Below, in pieces: positions 7,966 to 17,587 of a stretch of 17,644 bases of DNA. Below the pieces are notes generated by a model, which did not search any database, had not been told where the DNA came from, and saw nothing but the letters and a program-made list of their open reading frames with translations. Every line of letters begins with the position of its first letter. Within the stretch, counting starts at the first letter, position 1. Made by a program: the position numbers and the translations under genes. The stretch lies in NCBI GenBank assembly GCA_008704415.1, contig VXIS01000561.1, positions 1-17,644 on the forward strand, written 5' to 3'. The DNA is from Sphaerosporella brunnea. Taxonomy: Eukaryota > Ascomycota > Pezizomycetes > Pezizales > Pyronemataceae.

Positions 7966-8510
7966 CTAACCATCCCACCTCATTTGACTCGACATCACTT
8001 GAGCTTTCCGGGGCGCACTTGCCAGTGAATCAGCTTCCTCCTCATCCGTCTGGAGATGCTGCGTGGCGTGGGGCTTCCTGCAGGCATTAAGGCGAAGCGG
8101 AGTAACAGCCGACGACGGAGAAACGGGAGAAGCCAGAGAAACGGGAGGAGAAACGGGAAACGGAGGGGAACCAGGCGACGGCGGAGATCCCTCCCTTGAA
8201 GCTTACGCTCGTAACCTCTCTTGTCCTGAAGATTCCGCTCTGCGTCTGTTATGCTGATGGCCGAAAGTCCTTTGCGTAAGCGGTGTGCTTGGACTCTTCT
8301 CAAACCACACGTGCATAAGCGCGCACTGTGTTGGTGCTATGCGTGACTGATGCTTCTCCTTTAGCGTTGGTACCGTGAAGGATTAGTGACCAGCAAGGAC
8401 CGCACCTAATCATGTTTTTCGTTGATCCTAGGTCCAAAAAAGCAACAACAAAATTCAAAACAACAACTAAGCAAGTCCGGTGTAGATAAATAAAAACTAG
8501 CCCCGAGAAC
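7966..8510 (-). pseudogene. Disrupted left-arm copy of the 8880-9401 frame
   Basis: From 7966 to 8185 it is identical to the C-terminal 73 codons of the right copy. Beyond 8185 homology persists (ISIT and DKRGYE are still readable) but small indels break the frame repeatedly, and about 101 nt extra have accumulated by 8502. The cause may be true decay or unpolished sequence. Confidence 0.6.
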
Positions 8511-8640
8511 CCTGCGTCATAACACCCACATAGAGACAAAAACCGGGCGACCTTGATACCCGTCACGCTAGTGAACTGGGGATTAACGCTACCAGTGACT
8601 ACTGAAACCCGGAACTTTATTTAATAATTTTTATTACTAG
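8186..8640. other. Decayed inner end of the left arm
   Basis: Homologous to the reverse complement of the right inner arm (about 8900-9181) but with many small insertions, deletions and mismatches. Anchors shared with the right side include GTAACCTCTCTTGT (8211-8224), TTATGCTGATGG (8249-8260), GCGCACTG, TTTCGTTGAT near 8418-8427 and CCCGAGAAC at 8502-8510, matching 8958-8966. At the last anchor the mirror sum has risen from 17367 to 17468, so the left side holds about 101 nt more than the right. The excess of insertions resembles raw single-molecule read error more than normal divergence. Confidence 0.75.
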
Positions 8641-8879
8641 ACTGTAGTGAAGAAAACTTGTCTATTTCTGCTTGTATATATTAATTTGCTATGCTGATTT
8701 GCTGGTGATCTACTTGGCATGCGTGTATTTTTTTGTATTATCATATTTGCTTTATCAATTTTGTTCTGTATATATTTTATTATATTGCGCTGGATTTTGC
8801 CTTGTTTTAATTGGCTGCTGTATTGCCTTGTGGTTTTTATTAATTTGGTTACTTTAGTTTATTTGAATTCTCATATTAT
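8641..8879. other. T-rich central spacer
   Basis: This stretch has no mirror partner and a composition unlike the rest of the window. In 8761-8820, 32 of 60 bases are T and only 7 are C, whereas both arms are GC-balanced to GC-rich. Short frames through it read as long hydrophobic strings, as expected from T-rich codons rather than from a membrane protein, and none starts with ATG. It may be a real AT-rich spacer or poorly called sequence at the turn of a fold-back molecule. Confidence 0.6.
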
Positions 8880-9401
8880 GTGCGTTCACAACATTATATT
8901 TTAGAACCTTCCAGATTCATAGATATCGACAGCAATAATCGTCAGTGTGTGTATGCGTTCTCGGGCTCGTATTACACCGACTCTTTGCCCATCAACGAAA
9001 CAGCGAATCTGGAAACCTTCGGCCAACTAAAGAGTAAGCATCATCAGCCACAGTGCGCTTGCTTTGGATTGGAAGAGTCCACGCCTTCGCAAGACTCTTC
9101 GCCCATCAGCATAACAGCGCAGCCGGAAATCTTCACGGACAAGAGAGGTTACGAGGGCGTAACCTTCAAAGGGAGGGGATATCCGCCGTCGCCTGGTTCC
9201 CCTCCGTTTCCCGTTTCTCCTCCCGTTTCTCTGGCTTCTCCCGTTTCTCCGTCGTCGGCTGTTACTCCGCTTCGCCTTAATGCCTGCAGGAAGCCCCACG
9301 CCACGCAGCATCTCCAGACGGATGAGGAGGAAGCTGATTCACTGGCAAGTGCGCCCCGGAAAGCTCAAGTGATGTCGAGTCAAATGAGGTGGGATGGTTA
9401 G
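8880..9401 (+). CDS. Hypothetical protein with 38-residue duplication and PVSP repeats
   Basis: The frame is open from 8844 to TAG 9399-9401 but has no ATG until near the end; 8880 is a GTG and not a likely start. TTATATTTTAG ending at 8904 could be a 3' splice site, which would make this a last exon beginning at 8905 (inference). Visible features: two related segments 38 codons apart, DSLPINETANLETF and DSSPISITAQPEIF; a Cys pair QCACF; a Pro/Ser/Val-rich stretch with repeated PVSP (about 9205-9260); and an acidic TDEEEADS near the C-terminus. The composition suggests a disordered, possibly phosphorylated protein. No family recognised. The frame stays open where the left copy is shattered, which supports real coding. 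Confidence 0.45.
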   Translation: MRSQHYILEPSRFIDIDSNNRQCVYAFSGSYYTDSLPINETANLETFGQLKSKHHQPQCACFGLEESTPSQDSSPISITAQPEIFTDKRGYEGVTFKGRGYPPSPGSPPFPVSPPVSLASPVSPSSAVTPLRLNACRKPHATQHLQTDEEEADSLASAPRKAQVMSSQMRWDG

Positions 9402-10308
9402 GTTTCTTGCGCTTGTGGAGAGACGAGGACCGTTTGCTTTTCTATGACGTCGAGGATAGTTAGGGGCCGCTGGAGCCTGGTCGATGTTTTCGTGCGCTTG
9501 ATGTTTCGTTTATCCTCCGAACGGAGGCGGTTGAGGCTGAGGGCAGCTGTCGGACTTAAGAAGGGGCAATTGTCACGGTTAGCTTCCGTGACGGGAGTGG
9601 TATCTTAGGTTGTAGGGTTTACAGGGGCAGCGAGCTATTATGTCGAGCTCCCGCCCGGACGATAGATAATCAAGCATACTTCACCCCATACATCTCAGGA
9701 TTACGGTAGCCGCAGTGCCTACACGTAACAGAGTCCGAAAGAATGCGGATTTAGTGGACCGGTCGAGCGAATTGACACTTTCTGACCAGGGCTCTGACTG
9801 TCTCGCTAGGCAGACATTGTTTGCACAGTGGAACGGTGGGACGAGGAGACGGGGGGACGGGGGACGGGGGACGGGGCGCTGGTTGGGATTGCTTGCGCGG
9901 GGGGAAGGTGTTTCTAGATGGGTTCGTTCGAGGTGTATACGGCTGGGCGATTTACTTCACACCTCCCATGAAGGGTCTCCCGGGCCGCCACCTTGCGCAC
10001 TCGCTCAACTGCACTGCGCGTTGGCTCGGCTCCAGACGGCAATTGTGGAGATATGTACTGTAATCCCTCACACTGAGCGCAGGATATGAAATCATCGCCG
10101 CCCAGGTATGACGCCCGCCCAGCTGGACCAGGTCGCCGACTTGGCCGCGACTTCGACCGGGTTTTGCCGATTTGGTCGAGTCGTAGGTCGTCAGGTCGGT
10201 GACCTAGGTCGGAGTCGTGCCCATCACTAGTGCATGTGTAGACTCTTGGTGGATCCGCGCGAAATCTTTTATTTACAAACACTGCAATTGACGTTAGTTA
10301 TACCTCAT
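9402..10308. other. Gene-poor region (right arm)
   Basis: Mirror of 7059-7965. It begins immediately after the stop codon of the 8880-9401 frame, so its first part would be that gene's 3' flank. The hAT-like end is at 10122-10232 and the G-quadruplex at 9851-9876. Confidence 0.45.
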
Positions 10309-10310
10309 TA

Positions 10311-11083
10311 GGGAGGTTTTGCAAAAAGGTGCCGGAAAGATAATTCTATGACGTGCAAGGGTACGCCGTGAGCCCACTGGGACCCGCATGTCTCCTTTGC
10401 ATGTGCGCATGTTGCTACAGTAAAAACGAACAACCCGAAAACAAAAGATACTACACCGACAAAACTGCCAACATCCGTCCTTTTACTTGACGCGGGCCTT
10501 TCAAACAGTTGCACAACTCCTTATGGAGGTTGTAACAGTGAACCGCAGGCATAGCGTCAAAAGAAAAGCTGTGGAAGCGGCTGTTTGGAAGAGGAAGCTT
10601 TGCGGCGAGTCGCTTACAAGTTTGGTGGAAACGGAAAGCACGATGGGATGGAGGATAGTCTCCGGCATGAAATGAGCAAATATGTGGTTAGTTGTGCTGC
10701 GCAGTGTACGCCACCTCCATGGTGGTGCGGTGCTGTTTGCGAATTGCGAGAAGATGCGCAGTTGCGATATCTCCCTCAGCCTTCAAGTTGTCTCCACGAG
10801 ATCGTCGATCTACCCACCACCTTGCCTTGTATTTCATCACGGGCCCTCGGATTATGATATCCAGCCACTCAGCGTTTTGCCCGCCTCCATGCCGCGAAAG
10901 AAGTGACAAATGTGCGGCACCAAAAGGGTGTCGCAAGGTGTCGCAGATGGTGCCGCACCTTTCTTCCACCTTTGACCGGCCAACCAACGACCTTGCCGGC
11001 TCCGCCGGACCCCATCCGCAACCCGATCGCCCAGTAAAAACTCCCGTTGCAACGTTGTTTCGCACTTTTCTGCAAAACCTCCC
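10311..11083. mobile_element. 773-bp element with TA target duplication (right arm)
   Basis: Mirror of 6283-7056, 1 nt shorter because of a deletion near 10510 (GCAACTG against GCACACTG on the left). TA flanks are at 10309-10310 and 11084-11085. Confidence 0.75.
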
Positions 11084-11085
11084 TA

Positions 11086-12075
11086 TTAGAACACCGGAGG
11101 CTCAATTTACCTCGCCCCATCGGAAATAGTCAAGCACAGGCGCCACATAGCACGTACTGAAACCGCGCTTGAATCGTCCTCCGATCCTTCGGATTTTGGG
11201 GGCGGTCGCTTGGTTACTCTTTGGCAATACTTCCAGATTAAGGAGGTAAAGTCGCACTAAGCGGGGTCCCATCATCTTGTTCACGGTGATCGTTTTGTGG
11301 CACGATCAGGTTTGGATATGGTTGCTGGCGGACATCATCCGGTGTATCTGGAGATCAATGTGGTGTCCTAATTGCGCCCGCGGCCCCTCTTCCTCCGCCT
11401 CCGCCTTCACCTCCCCTACCTCTTCCTCTTCCTCTTCCTCTACCTGTGTCCGCTCTCCCACCGCCTCCGCGTCCGCCTACGCTTCCGCGCCCACCTCCTC
11501 TTCCTCTACCACTTCCTCTTCCTACACCTGCGGTCCCTCTTCCTCCGCCTGTGCACCCCCCTGCCTCCGCCTGTGCCCCCGCTGCCGCCATCAGCGCTCC
11601 CTTTTCCTCCACCTGTAGTTGGCGTTGTATAGGGCTGCCCACTCTGCCGAGCCTGTCGATGGGGTTGTTTTCTTGTCGCGGGCATCTCGACTGGAGTTTG
11701 TACGTCAACTTGGTACCAGAACGTTGGTGTTTGGCGCGGTGTCTATGGCGGTCGCAGTGGTGTGGAGGGTTGGTGGTCTCTGTCTCTGCGCTACCTACGA
11801 CGAGTGACGACATTGTTGAACCTTCACTTACAGAACGCGACGATTCCCCCGCCTCGCCCACAATCACCGTACCGGAGGCACAACAATCGACTCAATATCA
11901 CAGTGCCGGCATGAAGCGGCAATGCCATCGCCGTCCCCGGATATCCCTGTAGGCCCCGCAGGCATATAAAAACCCCGCGGTCTCTTCGGGGACCCCGCAA
12001 TCCCCACGGGTTTTTATATTCCCTGCGGGTTTTGACCCCGCGGGGTTTGCTCCGTCCCCGACCCCGTCGCCCCGT
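11086..12075 (-). mobile_element. hAT transposon remnant 2, 5' part (right arm)
   Basis: Mirror of 5291-6280. The terminus is at 12062-12075, the start codon at 11685, and the interruption by the TA-flanked element at 11084-11085. Confidence 0.6.
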
Positions 12076-12961
12076 GCCCCACACTATCACGGGCCCCGGT
12101 GGAGTTCTCACTTATTCACGTCCTGGGTTATTTTGCCATGTTCGAGTCAATGGAAAAGGAGCTCCGGCTACTGGCAGAGGATGGTAACGATGGTGGGTTG
12201 TTTCGAGAGAAGAGGAGCTCCGAGTCTCGCCTGCTGAATTCGCAGTCCAGGACAACGTGTCCGCAAACCTTGTTTTCACTCGGCAAAGGCAAAAACACTC
12301 ATTGATGTCAGATTTGCATTTAAGCTGTGGCCGGGCTCCGCCCAGCATAAACTCACACTTTATACCGGCACTGCATCCCAGCGCGGGGGGTGCTTTTGGT
12401 GGGGTGGGGCTGGTGCGGTGGGGCGCGGCGATGCGGTGCTCTTTGTAACTGAAAGGGTCAATAAATCATAGCATAGCGACGTCTCTACGCTTGGAAAAAG
12501 CTCTGCATGCTACGGGGGTGCTGTTTTGCCAAAAAAAAAAAAAAAAACAAAAAACAAAAAAAAACCGGACGCTTTGGATCCAGTCGCGGGTATCACTTTT
12601 GACTCGGACGCCTTTCCAATAAAGCGTGATAACTTCGGATATCCGCCGGTTATCTGGAGGGAAGAAAGGGATTGTAGACGACGAGCGCTCATCCAGAACC
12701 GGAAACGTGATTAAAAAGAATAAACGCCTGTCTGAGCGGCCCTACTGGGATTCTGGCAAAATCAAACGGTCGACCGTCAAAAAAGGGTCGATTTACTAGT
12801 AAATCCTAACGGTCCGGCGCGAGCCAAACGCGGCCTTATATAGTCGTCAGTTTCTCGCGTACAGACACCGATACGTATATTCTTGTGATTTCCTTTTCGC
12901 AGCCACAACGGCGACATCATGCTCCTCACCTGTTCGATAGAACTTGGTAGGTATGTACCTA
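12076..12961. other. Non-coding region with poly-A tract (right arm)
   Basis: Mirror of 4421-5290 and 16 nt longer. The tract at 12531-12564 reads A17-C-A6-C-A9, against T9-G-T6-G-T1 on the left, so one homopolymer is 17 nt here and 1 nt there. Confidence 0.5.
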
Positions 12962-13219
12962 CCGTATCGTCTGGGTCTTAAGCAACGCGGGCCGGAGGGG
13001 TGGGGGTGGTAAGGTTGAGGGTGTCGAGGGTTTTTTATTGGTGGGATTGGATGTCGCGGTCACAATTTGGGTTTGTACACAACTTTAATGGTTCTGCTGC
13101 TGTAAATAAAAATTAGATACAGCATCGCCCGCGCACGAGTCTTTAGAAATTAACTTTTTGATAGCTTGGCAACACCCCCACCCCTTCGGCCCGCGTTGCT
13201 TAAGACCCAGACGATACGG
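12962..13219. mobile_element. 258-bp MITE with 47-bp terminal inverted repeats (right arm)
   Basis: Mirror of 4163-4420, with the same 47-bp termini at 12962-13008 and 13173-13219. Confidence 0.8.
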
Positions 13220-13613
13220 CAGATTGGTTTATCGGAATTTCGATCAGATGGCCATCTTTTCAGTTTTATGCCGTCAAAGCCGAAGCCAAATAAGGAGAGC
13301 AAAATAAGATTAACCTCAGCACAGCCAAAGTTTAGGATTCCGTAAGTGAGTGCGAGCCAAAAACGTTAGACTCAGTTCCCTGCATCACTGCCTTTATAAG
13401 GCTGGTTCCCAGCCTCGCGCTCCCTGGGCATCACACGTCCAATCTGAGAGCCCACTGCTTTACGCTGCAACTACCGTGAAGAGACCGTCAAACCTCGACG
13501 GACATGTGTACACGCAATGATCAACCAGTCACATGCGTACGTATAACAATTGCCCCTGGCGCGTAGTTTGTGATTTCTAAAGCAAATCCAAATAGCTACA
13601 CCCAAACCGCGCC
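13220..13613. other. Non-coding region with a TATA-like site (right arm)
   Basis: Mirror of 3769-4162. The TATA-like site is at 13393-13398 on the minus strand. It includes the possible branch site and acceptor just upstream of the 177-codon frame. Confidence 0.5.
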
Positions 13614-14147
13614 GTGGCGCCCCGACTCGAGATCTTTGGTTCCGAAGTCTTATTTACACGCGAACAGCTTGACGCCTACCAGCTTCGATGGAACTGGCCT
13701 GCGCCAAACCGGTGGCCCCCGCCCAATGACACGATCGAAAAATTCCTAGACCGACGCAAAAAAAACTTCCAGGAAAAGCTGGAAGGAAGAGGTTTGGGGC
13801 GTCGAATTTGGGGGTGGTCTCAGTACTTCCTCGGGATTTTTCCCATCGACGAGGACCAGGTGTTGAGAGGAATTTACGGATTCAACGAGGATGGGAGCGT
13901 CCGCTTGACTCGTCAATTATGTTGCGAATGTACTTGTGGCGGGTGTGGTGGAGGGTGCCTCGGGAATGGCTGTCCCAGCCGGCCACCCGGGAAGGTGGCT
14001 GGCATCCATCATATTAACATGCCTAGCGATGCGTACGGGGCGACGGGGACGGGGACAAGGACGGGGACAGTCCCCACCCCGCGGGGACGGGGATATCCAC
14101 GCGGGGATAGGAAAATCCCCGCGGGGACCACGGGGGGATCGCAGTAA
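13614..14147 (+). CDS. Hypothetical protein with transposon-derived tail, 177 codons (right arm)
   Basis: The frame from GTG 13614 to TAA has a protein-like composition: Trp- and Arg-rich N-terminal half (RWNWP, PNRWPPP, IWGWSQ), then a Cys/Gly cluster CCECTCGGCGGGCLGNGC at residues 103-120. I know no family for it. There is no ATG in frame; the open frame continues upstream to a TAG ending at 13595, preceded by TTCTAAAG, which could be an intron acceptor and branch site, so this may be the last exon of a spliced gene (inference). Codons 142-177 lie inside the hAT terminus starting at 14035, so the original C-terminus was replaced by GTGTRTGT-like sequence and a transposon-borne stop. It is either a real exon cut short by the insertion or an old pseudogene. 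Confidence 0.45.
   Translation: MAPRLEIFGSEVLFTREQLDAYQLRWNWPAPNRWPPPNDTIEKFLDRRKKNFQEKLEGRGLGRRIWGWSQYFLGIFPIDEDQVLRGIYGFNEDGSVRLTRQLCCECTCGGCGGGCLGNGCPSRPPGKVAGIHHINMPSDAYGATGTGTRTGTVPTPRGRGYPRGDRKIPAGTTGGSQ
14035..14146. repeat. C/G-rich hAT terminus, block A (right arm)
   Basis: Mirror of 3236-3347, G-rich on the plus strand, beginning ACGGGGCGACGGGGACGGGG at 14035. Confidence 0.65.
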
Positions 14148-14262
14148 AAAAGCTACTCCGCAGACCAATGCTGTTTTGTCACGGGTGAAACAAAGAAAAC
14201 AACATTTCATGGGCCTACATGCTGGGCCTGCGCGTATATCAAGCATTTTCCTCCGTCTCGTC

Positions 14263-14598
14263 CTACCAAAAGCCGGGCGCTTGAATGACATTACCCAGTA
14301 ACTCGTTTCCCCCGGCGGTGTCCTCCGCTGTGCCAGTGCCGACCGCGACTGACAACCAAGAGTCGAAGCCCAGCACATCGCGCCGCCACCAAGCTTTTAA
14401 AAGACAGGCAGCCTGAATGGTGGTGGGCAGTAACCGCGGTCTATTCGCACCTTGAAACCCGCCGTTGCCAGTGCAAGAAAAGACGCGCTCCACAGCGCTG
14501 GAAGATGCTGCCAGTGATCCATATATCAGACGGGTGATGACTGAGGCCGCGTTTCCGACGGAGTATCTGCTCTCCTCTGAGTCGACTGCATCCCGCAC
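14263..14598 (-). pseudogene. hAT transposase C-terminal dimerisation domain (right arm)
   Basis: Identical translation to 2784-3119, on the opposite strand, with the same AVERVFS, NRPRLL and LLKAW motifs. Confidence 0.8.
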
Positions 14599-14878
14599 GA
14601 CTCAGTTTATACGTACGTGTGGGTATACCTCCGGTTCCCTGGGTCCCTCTTCCTCGACCACTCTCCTCGCCCCTCCTCCGGTCTCCTACACCCCGGCCTC
14701 CTGCTCGCCCTGCATCCCGGCCTCCACCTTGACATCCACCGCGGCCTCCTCACCGACCTGCTACTTGGCCTCCACCTCGAACTCCTGCTTGCCCCAATCG
14801 ACCGTGCTTGCGAGCATCTCGGTGACGTTGTGTTCGTGTGGGTGGCATATTGTTTCGATAGATTTGCTGACTCGGATG

Positions 14879-15365
14879 CAGAGGTCTCAAAAGTCCGGCC
14901 AGTCCGGCTTTGCGCTCGCCCGCAAGCGGACTGTTTTAAACGGGCTTTGAAATTCCAGCCCGGATTGGACCAGGCTTTTTCGAGCGCGACCCAGGTGCCT
15001 ACAGGGCCCCGTGAAGGGAAAACATTCCCGGGCCCCGCCGGGCCCGCCAGGCCCCTTAGTGTGAATTGAACTAACAAAGCCAAAAAACAGAATACACGAC
15101 CACAAAAGTGAATCCTCATGCTGCCATCTCTGCCGCCTTCCTTGCCGGATCAACCAACATTGCCTCAACCTCTCGAACCACCGGCCGCGTGCAACGAACA
15201 TCAGGACTTTTATCATTGGATTAACAGACCCCTCGCTTACCAAACATTGTAGGGCCCGGGCGGTGCCTACCAGGCACCCAGGCATAGGTTTCGTCGGCCC
15301 GAACCTAATAGGCTGGCTGAATTGAATCCCTGGACTGGCGGGCGCCCGGACTTTTGAGACCCCTG
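14879..15365. mobile_element. hAT-type MITE with 8-bp target duplication (right arm)
   Basis: Mirror copy of 2017-2503 with the same termini. Its target duplications read CTCGGATG at 14871-14878 and 15366-15373. Insertion at the identical site in both arms means the arm duplication happened after this insertion, or is not real. Confidence 0.9.
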
Positions 15366-15373
15366 CTCGGATG

Positions 15374-16477
15374 TGGTTTGCAACTTAACGCTTCAGATGG
15401 AGGAGATGGGAGAACGAGCGCCATCAATTTGCAGTAGTTCCGGCGGGACAGATGATGACGACATCGCAAGCTTGAGACCAAGTCAAAAAGAGATGTTTAT
15501 ATCTTTGACCGTTGATAAGAGTTTTTGCCACCATAATGTTCCAAACTAATAAACACGCAGCCATTCCCACGTCAAGCAGCTTCAAATGATTTTTGGGAAT
15601 CGTTTGCATTTTCCGCTGTCCGTGTTCCGAGAGAAATGTCTCTCAAGGCTGCTACTCCTCAAGGTAAATCCGCTCTAGACCATGATAGGGACATGTCCCA
15701 TTATCGTTGCGACCTAACACTCAATCCTTCGCTCCGACAAGCTTACTCCACCGCCTACCCAACGGCCTCACCGTACCCCAGCTTACAATAATCAAACAAG
15801 CAAACAAAAACAGCCCGCATACAAACTAGCCCTCGCCATCAAACCGCCTTCCAGAACCTGCTAAAGTCAATGAGAAAAGAAAACAAAAACGACGAAAAGG
15901 TTTCTAACTTTCTTTTGTGGTGTGCATGCGGTTGTGTCGCGCACACTGTCGGCCACTATTGTGACTGAATCGCGACGATCGATGGGATTTGGATGTATTG
16001 GCTGCCCTCAAGCTGCTTAAAAGCCTAGTAAGCAATAATTTTGACAATCCTCGAGAGCGTCATCATCTGTGGCCTTTGTTGGCACACGTTAAAACGTAAT
16101 GTACGCCCGGCCGGTCCGAAAATCGGCGAGGGATTTCAATCAAGTACCCTTCCAAATCGGCAAGAGTGGATGCCCCAAGAACACGGGTTAATCATTTCCG
16201 GCCCGACGTCAAGGCCTGTCATCTATGACATTATGAGAATGCTTCAGCAACTTGGAATACCTGCTACCTATGCTAATGTCCTTCTGGTGTTTCATTGATG
16301 CTAGCAGTCAAATTGTGGCAACGGGGTCGAACCATTTTCAAAGCACGGGGGCATCGTAAAGAAGGCGCGAGTGCCAGTAGACAGACAGCCAAGGCTAAAA
16401 GAAAGAAACACAAACTCCAACAACCAACCACCGCCACAACTCAATTGAACCTCCTGCAGCACATGCCCGGAAAACAA
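15374..16477. other. Gene-poor region downstream of the membrane gene (right arm)
   Basis: Exact mirror of 905-2008. The protein-like frame is on the plus strand here (16041-16298 from a TTG). The palindrome GGGACATGTCCC is at 15688-15699. Nothing else recognised. Confidence 0.5.
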
Positions 16478-17587
16478 TCAACCCCGAATCCACCACCGGA
16501 ACATCCGTCTGCCTAGAGAGAGAAACCACCCCTCAAAATGCCGCATGATGTCCCGCATCAGCTGAAACAGTGCGTCTCCATGATGGAAGCTTAGCCAGAT
16601 CGCCCGTAGGAAGGTGCCCAGTCCAATGAGCAAGGCCATGAGTTGCCCTGTGATCTGGAGATCCGTAGTTGCAGACGATAGTCCCACCGGCAGTTCGTTG
16701 GCTAGTTTGAGCAGTGAGGCCAGACTGAGAATGAGGTAATCCATCGGCAGGAAAGGGATCCTCCACGTGTTCGCATAGCCGGCTCCGGCATACCAGGCGT
16801 CATAGACCTTATGAGCCGCCGGAATGATGATGAGCAGGAATCTAAACAACACGTACAGCCACCATGGCGAGCTGCTGGCGGGTACATAGCCCCAAAACTG
16901 ATACCCGTTGGGACATTCGCCAGCTTGTGGTTTTAGCTCGCTCGTCTGCAATGGGCACTCAGCATTGGTATCTACATTAGTAAACGGCGGGTTGGGTTGT
17001 ACCCTAACTAAGACTATACTCATCACGATTAGGCTTAACAGCGAGGCCACATAGAGAAAAACGAGGTGGGTTCGAGCACTGCGGACATCCCGCAGGGCAA
17101 CTGTGGCCATTAGGGCCGTGCTTTGAGCGTCGAGAACCATGCTTCCCAGCACCGCGTCTCCCAACGACAGCTTTCCTGCTCCCAGCTGGAAGCACATTGC
17201 ACCTGCAAGCGAAAGATTGGTGAGAATCAATCCCTGGGCAACATCCCTGCTTGACACGGCCGTACCGGACCAAAGTCCAACGGAAATTTGCACGACCAAG
17301 AAGAAAAAGGTCAACCACAAATTGACGCGAGTGCCAGCTCCGGCAATGTCCCCGTCTACGCAGGTGGCCGCGGCGGAAGAAGGCTCGTTTGTGTGCATGT
17401 GCTCCGGCATCAGGGGCCACGAACTGCAGGAAACAGCGGCAAACGTGAAGATGACACCCCAGTGTCTCGCGACAAAGCCATTTGTGTTGTGAAAGTATGT
17501 CTGTCGGACAACCAGTCCCACACGGACGAGGAAAGCGAGGACTAGAACAGCCCAGAGCTCGGTTTCGGAGATGGTTGATGCGTACAT
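16478..17587 (-). CDS. Multi-pass membrane protein, unknown function, 369 aa
   Basis: Single uninterrupted frame from ATG at 17587 (context AACCATGT, A at -3) to TGA at 16478. Hydrophobic segments that could span a membrane lie at about residues 10-27, 42-59, 87-106, 117-136, 148-165, 173-194, 241-258, 283-299 and 314-333, giving eight or nine helices. Between the sixth and seventh is a hydrophilic loop (about 195-240) with Cys211 and Cys225, probably extramembrane and perhaps disulfide bonded. The C-terminus (350-369) is rich in Arg and Trp. I see no transporter signature or catalytic motif and cannot name a family. The architecture recalls uncharacterised membrane proteins of filamentous fungi, which is an impression, not a match. 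The left-arm copy is truncated and frameshifted. Confidence 0.75.
   Translation of the reverse strand: MYASTISETELWAVLVLAFLVRVGLVVRQTYFHNTNGFVARHWGVIFTFAAVSCSSWPLMPEHMHTNEPSSAAATCVDGDIAGAGTRVNLWLTFFFLVVQISVGLWSGTAVSSRDVAQGLILTNLSLAGAMCFQLGAGKLSLGDAVLGSMVLDAQSTALMATVALRDVRSARTHLVFLYVASLLSLIVMSIVLVRVQPNPPFTNVDTNAECPLQTSELKPQAGECPNGYQFWGYVPASSSPWWLYVLFRFLLIIIPAAHKVYDAWYAGAGYANTWRIPFLPMDYLILSLASLLKLANELPVGLSSATTDLQITGQLMALLIGLGTFLRAIWLSFHHGDALFQLMRDIMRHFEGWFLSLGRRMFRWWIRG

Larger units (their letters stand above)
1..8185. repeat. Left arm of giant inverted repeat
   Basis: This arm is the reverse complement of 9182-17382. Left plus right mirror positions sum to 17383 at the outer edge, 17382 from 132 to about 4834, 17366 to about 6855 and 17367 up to the centre, so the arms stay in register except at a few indels. 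Reading frames throughout translate identically in both arms except at those indels. Left relative to right: one A missing at 131, an extra G at 3198, one T missing in 3232-3236, 16 T missing at 4835, one extra base near 6855. I noticed no substitutions, though I did not align every base. The arm begins exactly at the window edge. The symmetry is certain; whether it exists in the genome is not. Confidence 0.97.
14035..14870 (-). mobile_element. hAT transposon remnant 1, internally deleted (right arm)
   Basis: Mirror of 2512-3347. The terminus ACGGGGCGAC is at 14035-14044, the C-terminal domain at 14263-14598 and the start codon at 14848. It differs from the left copy by two 1-nt indels near 14147 and 14184, outside the domain. 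Confidence 0.7.
9182..17382. repeat. Right arm of giant inverted repeat
   Basis: Reverse complement of 1-8185, 16 nt longer overall because of the poly-A tract at 12531-12547. Where the arms differ, the right version is the one that keeps coding sequence open: the membrane protein at 16478-17587 and the frame at 8880-9401 are intact here and broken on the left. The right arm therefore looks like the more accurate or less decayed copy. Confidence 0.97.

Noticed and set aside
8443..8467. CAACAACA...CAACAAC stretch as a possible residual hairpin adapter at the turn of a long read
   Set aside because: It only loosely resembles the repeat part of known hairpin adapters and lacks the flanking adapter sequence; I cannot claim an adapter remnant.
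8672..8904. Two highly hydrophobic frames in the centre, possibly mitochondrial or membrane proteins
   Set aside because: They arise from T-rich composition, begin at TTG or other non-ATG codons, overlap each other in different frames and have no recognisable protein segment.
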